DNA from: GCA-002722245 sp964230605
GTDB taxonomy: Bacteria > Bacteroidota > Bacteroidia > Flavobacteriales_C > GCA-002722245
DNA length: 19,133 nucleotides
NCBI GenBank assembly: GCA_964230605.1
Contig: CAXRIN010000112.1
Coordinates: 1 to 19,133, forward strand
Direction of reading: 5' to 3'
In this document: piece by piece, positions 14,761 through 19,133 of the stretch
How the letters are laid out: the number at the start of each line of letters is the position of its first letter
Position numbering within the stretch: the first letter of the stretch is position 1
Made by a program: the position numbers and the translations under genes
The notes under the pieces: model-generated
The model's database searches: none
Told to the model about the DNA's origin: nothing
What the model saw: only the letters and a program-made list of their open reading frames with translations

Positions 14761-16128
14761 TTAGAATGCAAAATATTGATTTGCCAATTTAGGAATCAGC
14801 CTTCTCTTAACATAAGATTCAGCTTTCGAATAGGCGTCCATGGATGCTTTTTCCTTGGTTAATTGAAGTCCTTTTGACGATTCAATAACTTCAGTAAAAA
14901 CTAATTCGCCTGTTTTCAAATCTTTCACCTCAACTGTTCCGTTTAGCTCAACTTGGTAAGCACCTCTGTTATATCCCACCATTTTGCTATCCGATTTTAT
15001 CTTCATTACCAAGTCTGCTTCGCGCTTATTTGTAACAACCTTGAACCCTCTTGAAGAAAGAACTTGTTGAGCAGATGGTGTAATTGTTGGCGTTGTCGAC
15101 TTTCCAAAATTCATTTCATTTGCCACTACAAATATTTTAGGCGCGTTAACATGAAGTGTTAGTTTACCTGTCTTTGTTGGGATATAACTCAATAAATTAA
15201 TGATGATTTTATCTCGCGTTGTCTCAGAAATTAAATCCTCAAAATCTAAATTCGCTGTCACAAACTGCTCCTCTTTACTTTGATTGATCTTACCAATTGA
15301 AACACCTGCCTTTCCATTTTCATCAGATTTCATGCTATAGGTTTTAAAAAACACCGCTTTATACTCACACTTTAAAGGAATCTGAGAAATCGCAACACCT
15401 TTATCATTCGATACATTGAAATAAACATCATCCTCACCAATAGTTTGCCCTAAAAGAATGGTTATATCCTCTTTTGAAGGTTTTATAGACAATTCATTCA
15501 CCATTTCCTGAGTATAACTCATTACCTCAGTCGCGAAATAAACCTTTTTACCATCTACTTCTGTTTGTAATGGCTCATCCAAGTAATTACTCACACTTTC
15601 CAAAGCCTTGATACATAACACAAATGCTTCATGGTAGTTGTTATTAATATGGTTTTCTTTTGCTCTACTAAAAAAATCCTTTGCCAAATTCAATGCTTTG
15701 GAAATTCTCTCCTTCTTAATTTGAGCATATTTATATTTCGACAATCGATAATAAACCCAATATTCGGTTTCATTTTCCCAGCTTCCAACTAGCTCATAAC
15801 CTTCAATATTCTCGGTTGATTTAACAACTACCTCTTGTTTATACTCTTGATTAAAATCACCAGTAGTTTCAATAGTTTTCAAAACCGACTCCCCTGAAAT
15901 AATTACAGATATTTCACTTGCTATGTTTTCTAAAGCACCTTTTTTAGCTTTCTCCCTGTAGTCCATCCCTGTTTTTTGAACACTATAAACACCCACATAA
16001 AAATCAGGATGTGTTGGAATATAGGAAACCCAATGAGGTTCAGGATTTGAACGAGAAACCTTGTGTTCATTAGATTTACAAGCAACTAAGGCAAACGCAG
16101 TTAATATGATTAAGAAAACTCTTGTCAT
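14761..16128 (-). CDS. LPP20-like outer-membrane lipoprotein (455 aa)
   Basis: The N-terminus MTRVFLIILTAFALVAC gives a lipoprotein signal with the acylated cysteine at 17. Residues about 30-150 (PEPHWVSYIPTHPDFYVGVY, a helix REKAKKGALENIASEISVII, then strands ending in YWVYYRLSKYKY) fit the LPP20/FlgP-type lipoprotein domain. A helical segment follows at 150-195, then a beta-rich middle region. The C-terminal domain (from about 355) begins GFKVVTNKREADLVMKIKSD and may be a second alpha/beta module related to the CsgG/LPP20 group. Its ATG overlaps the CsgG-like stop by one base (TAATG), so the two are translated as a pair. The LPP20 call is from pattern recognition; the middle domain is unassigned. 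Confidence 0.75.
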   Translation of the reverse strand: MTRVFLIILTAFALVACKSNEHKVSRSNPEPHWVSYIPTHPDFYVGVYSVQKTGMDYREKAKKGALENIASEISVIISGESVLKTIETTGDFNQEYKQEVVVKSTENIEGYELVGSWENETEYWVYYRLSKYKYAQIKKERISKALNLAKDFFSRAKENHINNNYHEAFVLCIKALESVSNYLDEPLQTEVDGKKVYFATEVMSYTQEMVNELSIKPSKEDITILLGQTIGEDDVYFNVSNDKGVAISQIPLKCEYKAVFFKTYSMKSDENGKAGVSIGKINQSKEEQFVTANLDFEDLISETTRDKIIINLLSYIPTKTGKLTLHVNAPKIFVVANEMNFGKSTTPTITPSAQQVLSSRGFKVVTNKREADLVMKIKSDSKMVGYNRGAYQVELNGTVEVKDLKTGELVFTEVIESSKGLQLTKEKASMDAYSKAESYVKRRLIPKLANQYFAF

Positions 16129-17540
16129 TATTTCTCTGGGTTAAAATCATATACTTTCTTAGCAATATCAGCACCAAGAGCTTTGTAAGCGTCTTCCGCT
16201 AAATCATTCGCCGATCTCATAACTTTATTTGCAGTAAAAGTATTTTGAAAATCTCTTACTTGATTTCTATTTGTAATTCTTCTGTCTTCTGGAGAATCTT
16301 GGAATCTCACCTTCCATGTCCCTGGGTATAAATCTCTATAATCTCCTTGATATGAATTATAGTTGATCTTATCTTCAATAACTCTCTCCTCTATCCCAGA
16401 AGAAAGTACTTCTCCTGTTTCTGCAGACACAAGAATGTATTGAATTGAAACTGTTGTTCTTGTATAACCTTGATGATTATTGTAGTAAATCTTATCATAA
16501 ACATATTTAGTTTCTGTTCTTTTAGTTTCACTATTATAAAACTTTTCAGCTCTTTTTTTGTACGCTTTCTCACGTTTAACCTGAGGCGCTCTGGTCTCTT
16601 TTTTAACACTTAAGAGTTTCCCACTTAAAATTGCTTTTGCTCCAAGTAATTGACCAGTTTTAACAGCTCCTTTCCCTTCAACCCAACCATTCATAGCTAG
16701 GTATTGCTCATTCAAAACATCATCCATATTAGTTCTATCTAAAACTTTGACAAATGGGCCTTTGTTGTTCAATAAATCATTAATCATGTTGGCTTCAACT
16801 TTTTCCGAAGCTCCATTTTCTCCTGAAAAATTCTTGAATTTTAAAATAGCAACAGGGAATTGAGCTAATTCCAAAGCTTCTTCTTGCTTAAACTTAGCAT
16901 CTTTGTAATTAGGGTTTTGATCAGTTACTCTTTTGAATTCCATATAAGCTGATCTATTCTTATTTTGATCCAAATACTCATTACCTCTTCTGTATGGAGG
17001 TTCTAATTGAGCAATCTCTTTCAATTTTTCTAAGTCACCTCCTTTATAAGATGGTTCAATTTCTTGAATTTCAACAAAAATAGCTTCAGCTTGTCCAAAC
17101 TGCTCCTCAGCCATATATTGATTAGCTTTTTCAAACTGCGCCTCAAGATAGTTTTTCTTTGCAATTTTGAAATCTTCCTTGGTATGATTTGCAATGGTTA
17201 ATTCAGCATTATAAGCATCTAATCGCTCTTTGAATTTCTCCATTTCCATGAAAGTGTAAACAGATGATCTAAAATTATCGGCATTATACTCCTTGAAAAA
17301 CTTTGATTGTAAGTCAGTCATCACTTCCCCTCCACTCTTTCTTAAACCAACTTGAGCATCAACATTAGCTCTATTTCTGTTTAAAGCTTTAATATAAAAC
17401 TCAACCGCCTCTTTATGAATCCCTGCATCAGCAAGTTTATCTCCTTTCTTAGTTAATGATTTTGAAGCATTACAGCTTACTAATAAAACTGCTAATAAAG
17501 TTATTATCACCGACTTTCCTGTTTTCAAAAATAAATTCAT
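16128..17540 (-). CDS. CsgG-like lipoprotein with N-terminal repeat region (470 aa)
   Basis: I chose ATG 17540, giving MNLFLKTGKSVIITLLAVLLVSC with lipobox LVSC and acylated cysteine 23; the upstream GTG would put a charged segment in front of the signal. Residues about 24-225 are TPR-like helical repeats (AGIHKEAVEFYIKALNRN, EEQFGQAEAIFVEIQEIEPS, NKNRSAYMEFKRVTDQNPNY). Residues 228 onward form a CsgG-like domain: PVAILKFKNFSG, a helix with MINDLLNN, FVKVLDRTNMDDVLNEQY and GQLLGAKAILSGKLLSV. A long insertion with basic and tyrosine-rich residues follows, then QYILVSAETGEVL. CsgG proteins form outer-membrane secretion channels, and related folds occur in LpoB and FlgT. No curli subunit gene is present. 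It heads a four-gene operon. Confidence 0.8.
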   Translation of the reverse strand: MNLFLKTGKSVIITLLAVLLVSCNASKSLTKKGDKLADAGIHKEAVEFYIKALNRNRANVDAQVGLRKSGGEVMTDLQSKFFKEYNADNFRSSVYTFMEMEKFKERLDAYNAELTIANHTKEDFKIAKKNYLEAQFEKANQYMAEEQFGQAEAIFVEIQEIEPSYKGGDLEKLKEIAQLEPPYRRGNEYLDQNKNRSAYMEFKRVTDQNPNYKDAKFKQEEALELAQFPVAILKFKNFSGENGASEKVEANMINDLLNNKGPFVKVLDRTNMDDVLNEQYLAMNGWVEGKGAVKTGQLLGAKAILSGKLLSVKKETRAPQVKREKAYKKRAEKFYNSETKRTETKYVYDKIYYNNHQGYTRTTVSIQYILVSAETGEVLSSGIEERVIEDKINYNSYQGDYRDLYPGTWKVRFQDSPEDRRITNRNQVRDFQNTFTANKVMRSANDLAEDAYKALGADIAKKVYDFNPEK

Positions 17541-17622
17541 TTTATTGATCTTTTGTTTTTGGTAAAGCACGCGATTTCAAAAACCGTTCCAGAAAATGAA
17601 AATGCGCTAATCTATTGCACCC

Positions 17623-17630
17623 CAAATATA
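17623..17630 (-). promoter_or_regulatory. Candidate -7 promoter element for the CsgG-like operon
   Basis: TATATTTG on the minus strand (17630-17623) matches TAnnTTTG. A possible degenerate -33 (TTAC) lies about 20 bases upstream. The predicted leader would be about 75 bases to the ATG at 17540. An identical -7 octamer faces the other way at 17711-17718. Confidence 0.45.
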
Positions 17631-17687
17631 AGGAACTCGATTTTGTAATCGTAATAAGTTAAGAATTGTTATTACAGAATGATTTAG

Positions 17688-17718
17688 TTGCTTTTGGGTT
17701 TCTAAGAAAGTATATTTG
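17688..17718 (+). promoter_or_regulatory. Bacteroidota promoter for the serine-hydrolase lipoprotein gene
   Basis: TTG at 17688-17690, a 20-base spacer and TATATTTG at 17711-17718 match the Bacteroidota consensus. The -7 box lies 10 bases before the ATG at 17729, so the leader is very short. It also rules out the in-frame TTG at 17666 as the start. Confidence 0.6.
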
Positions 17719-17728
17719 TAAATCAGTT

Positions 17729-18925
17729 ATGAAGATTTGGGTAGGTTTGTTATTAGCAGTTGTGATTTGGTCCTGCTCGGAAACTGCTTCCTTATCCTCT
17801 ATTCCTAAACAAGATCCCACTTTACCAATTGATACTATTGAAACTTCTCTTATAAAAGATTCAATTTTAATTGATGCAAATGAAATTGCCGAAGTACAAA
17901 AATATTTCAGGAAATTAATCAAGAAAAGGAGGTTTAATGGGCAGATTTTGGTTGCAAAAAATGGGCAGATTGTATTTGACACAACTAACGGCTACGCTAA
18001 TATTAGACGTAGAATTAAGCTTCAAGACAACTCTTCAATGCAATTAGCTAGTATTACTAAACCTATTACAGCAACTGTTATTTTACAGCTAATTGAAGAA
18101 GGAAAAATTAATTTAGAAGACACTATTACTAAGTTTCTTCCTAACCTTCCTGAACATTATAGCAGAATAATAATTAAACATTTATTAGCGCACAGATCAG
18201 GATTAGCTCAATACTACTATTACTGCGACAATGTAATTGACGATAAAGAACACTTGATTTATAATGATACTGTTTTATGTGTTATGGATTTTCATAACCC
18301 TGGTCATTATTTCCCTCCAGGAAGAAAACATAATTATTGCAATACAAACTATCTTTTGCTAGCTTCAATAATCGAAGCTGTTGAAAATGATCGCTATCAC
18401 AATATTATTCAAAAACGGATTCTTTCGAAATGCGGAATGGACGACAGTTTTGTTTTTGATTTGAAGGACGACTCTATTCCTAAAAACTTAGTTTTGGGGC
18501 ATACTCAATGGAATAAAATTTTCGATTTTGATTACTTAGATGGCATTGTTGGAGATAAGGGTATTTTCTCAAACGCCAGTGATTTGTTCAAGTTTGATCA
18601 AGCACTTACAAATGGTGTGTTGCTTTCGGATTCTATTATGGATTTAGCTCATTCTCCACACAACAAAAAAAGATTCAACAAATCATACGGATTAGGCTGG
18701 AGATTGAAATATCATAAAAAATTAGGGAAAATAGTTTACCACACTGGATGGTGGCACGGAAACAGACACATCTATATTAGAATACCCCAAAACGGTTACA
18801 CGATTATAATACTGAGTAATGCTTTACGAGGATCAATATATAACATGAATAATATTTTAGATCAATTCAACTACAAAGAATCAATTAAATACAAAAAGAA
18901 TAATCTTATAAAACCTGAAGCTTAA
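17729..18925 (+). CDS. Serine-hydrolase lipoprotein of the beta-lactamase/PBP (class C-like) fold
   Basis: The 398-aa product starts MKIWVGLLLAVVIWSC, a lipoprotein signal with acylated Cys16, so the enzyme sits on a membrane outside the cytoplasm. All three active-site motifs are present: SITK (SxxK, nucleophile Ser108, Lys111), YCN (YxN, 203-205) and HTG (338-340, replacing KTG). This layout is typical of the broad beta-lactamase-related family (Pfam Beta-lactamase, PF00144), which contains D-aminopeptidases, esterases and AmpH-like peptidoglycan enzymes. Antibiotic hydrolysis cannot be assumed. It is transcribed alone, divergent from the CsgG-like operon. About 70 bases downstream the right IS copy begins. 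No clear terminator is visible between them, only a weak 6-bp AT hairpin at 18926-18942. Confidence 0.9.
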   Translation: MKIWVGLLLAVVIWSCSETASLSSIPKQDPTLPIDTIETSLIKDSILIDANEIAEVQKYFRKLIKKRRFNGQILVAKNGQIVFDTTNGYANIRRRIKLQDNSSMQLASITKPITATVILQLIEEGKINLEDTITKFLPNLPEHYSRIIIKHLLAHRSGLAQYYYYCDNVIDDKEHLIYNDTVLCVMDFHNPGHYFPPGRKHNYCNTNYLLLASIIEAVENDRYHNIIQKRILSKCGMDDSFVFDLKDDSIPKNLVLGHTQWNKIFDFDYLDGIVGDKGIFSNASDLFKFDQALTNGVLLSDSIMDLAHSPHNKKRFNKSYGLGWRLKYHKKLGKIVYHTGWWHGNRHIYIRIPQNGYTIIILSNALRGSIYNMNNILDQFNYKESIKYKKNNLIKPEA

Positions 18926-18996
18926 TATTAATACGGTTAATAATGAAGCTAAACTTTATCCATTAATTTAGATGTAAAAAATATTAAAAAAATATA

Positions 18997-19132
18997 CTGA
19001 TTCCCCACAATCTTACCTATAAATTTTAGCTACAGCTAATACAAGTCTATCAAATAATCGTTCTCCGAAATACCTTCTGTTAAGTTTATAGCAAAACTCG
19101 TCTAAATACGCTTGTAGATATTTACCTTTTAT
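18997..19132 (-). mobile_element. IS1595-family insertion sequence, 3' end (right copy, partial)
   Basis: This is the reverse complement of bases 1-136 with no mismatch. The element boundary is at 18996/18997. The IS lies between genes here and breaks none that can be seen. Its remainder lies outside the window. Confidence 0.85.
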
Positions 19133-19133
19133 C
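19013..19133 (-). CDS. IS1595-family (ISXO2-like) transposase, C-terminal fragment (second copy)
   Basis: The same 39 C-terminal residues as at 1-120 are encoded on the minus strand, with the stop codon at 19013-19015 and the frame open to the window edge. The DNA is identical to the left copy, which indicates recent duplication of the element within this genome or two reads into one repeat family. The protein end shows the same ISXO2-like patterns. Catalytic residues lie outside the window. Confidence 0.8.
   Translation of the reverse strand, partial: IKGKYLQAYLDEFCYKLNRRYFGERLFDRLVLAVAKIYR

Noticed and set aside
17541..17570. GTG start at 17570 for the CsgG-like protein
   Set aside because: It adds a charged segment ahead of a clean lipoprotein signal that begins at ATG 17540.
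17666..17728. TTG start at 17666 for the serine hydrolase
   Set aside because: A consensus promoter lies inside this stretch, and the lipoprotein signal begins at ATG 17729.
17729..18925. True antibiotic-resistance beta-lactamase
   Set aside because: SxxK, YxN and HTG motifs are shared by a broad family of esterases and peptidases; the lipoprotein anchor and chromosomal context give no support for a resistance role.
18926..18942. TATTAA/TTAATA hairpin after the serine hydrolase as terminator
   Set aside because: The stem is only six A-T pairs and no U-tract follows.
1..19133. Composite transposon carrying the whole region between two IS copies
   Set aside because: The cargo is chromosomal backbone (uvrA, parAB, murQ, anmK) with uniform character and no resistance or accessory genes; contig breakage at a repeat explains the ends more simply.

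Overview
The window is an AT-rich, densely coding piece of a Bacteroidota genome, most likely from the order Flavobacteriales (inference). The clues are a DUF5683 gene overlapping parB, an RhlE-type DEAD-box helicase with a basic tail, SxxK serine-hydrolase and CsgG-like lipoproteins, almost no Shine-Dalgarno sites, and several promoters of the Bacteroidota type (TTG, about 19 nt, TAnnTTTG). No rRNA, tRNA, CRISPR array or phage gene was seen, and no stretch above about 210 bases lacks a gene.

Both ends lie inside copies of the same insertion sequence. Bases 1-136 and 18997-19132 are perfect inverted copies encoding the last 39 residues of an IS1595-family (ISXO2-like) transposase. The window therefore looks like a contig that broke at a multicopy IS. 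The left copy has cut the 3' end off a secreted protein gene with weak OmpA-like similarity.

Layout: (1) 137-2000, minus strand: the truncated secreted protein, a small secreted protein of unknown function, a 58-aa ORF and an ECF sigma factor. (2) 2132-4909, plus: uvrA. (3) 4974-5933, minus: a protein resembling the N-terminal region of translation initiation factor 2 but with no GTPase domain; then a conserved protein of unknown function (6013-6582, minus). (4) 6676-8009, plus: murQ and a helical-repeat protein, translationally coupled. (5) 8011-9895, minus: an FMN reductase and DEAD-box helicase operon. (6) 10042-13107, plus: a tightly packed operon of a UPF0173 metallo-beta-lactamase-fold hydrolase, parA, parB and a DUF5683 membrane protein. 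(7) 13109-17540, minus: a CsgG-like lipoprotein, an LPP20-like lipoprotein, a HAD phosphatase and anmK. (8) 17729-18925, plus: a serine-hydrolase lipoprotein with the beta-lactamase/PBP fold.

The genes combine into a few themes. anmK and murQ are consecutive steps of cell-wall sugar recycling (anhydro-MurNAc to MurNAc-6-phosphate to GlcNAc-6-phosphate). parAB serves chromosome segregation. uvrA serves nucleotide excision repair. The CsgG/LPP20 lipoprotein pair suggests an outer-membrane assembly. Most of the region is a normal chromosomal backbone. The parts most worth a second look are the IF2-N-like orphan, the CsgG/LPP20/HAD/anmK operon, the small ORF behind the sigma factor, and the flanking inverted IS copies.
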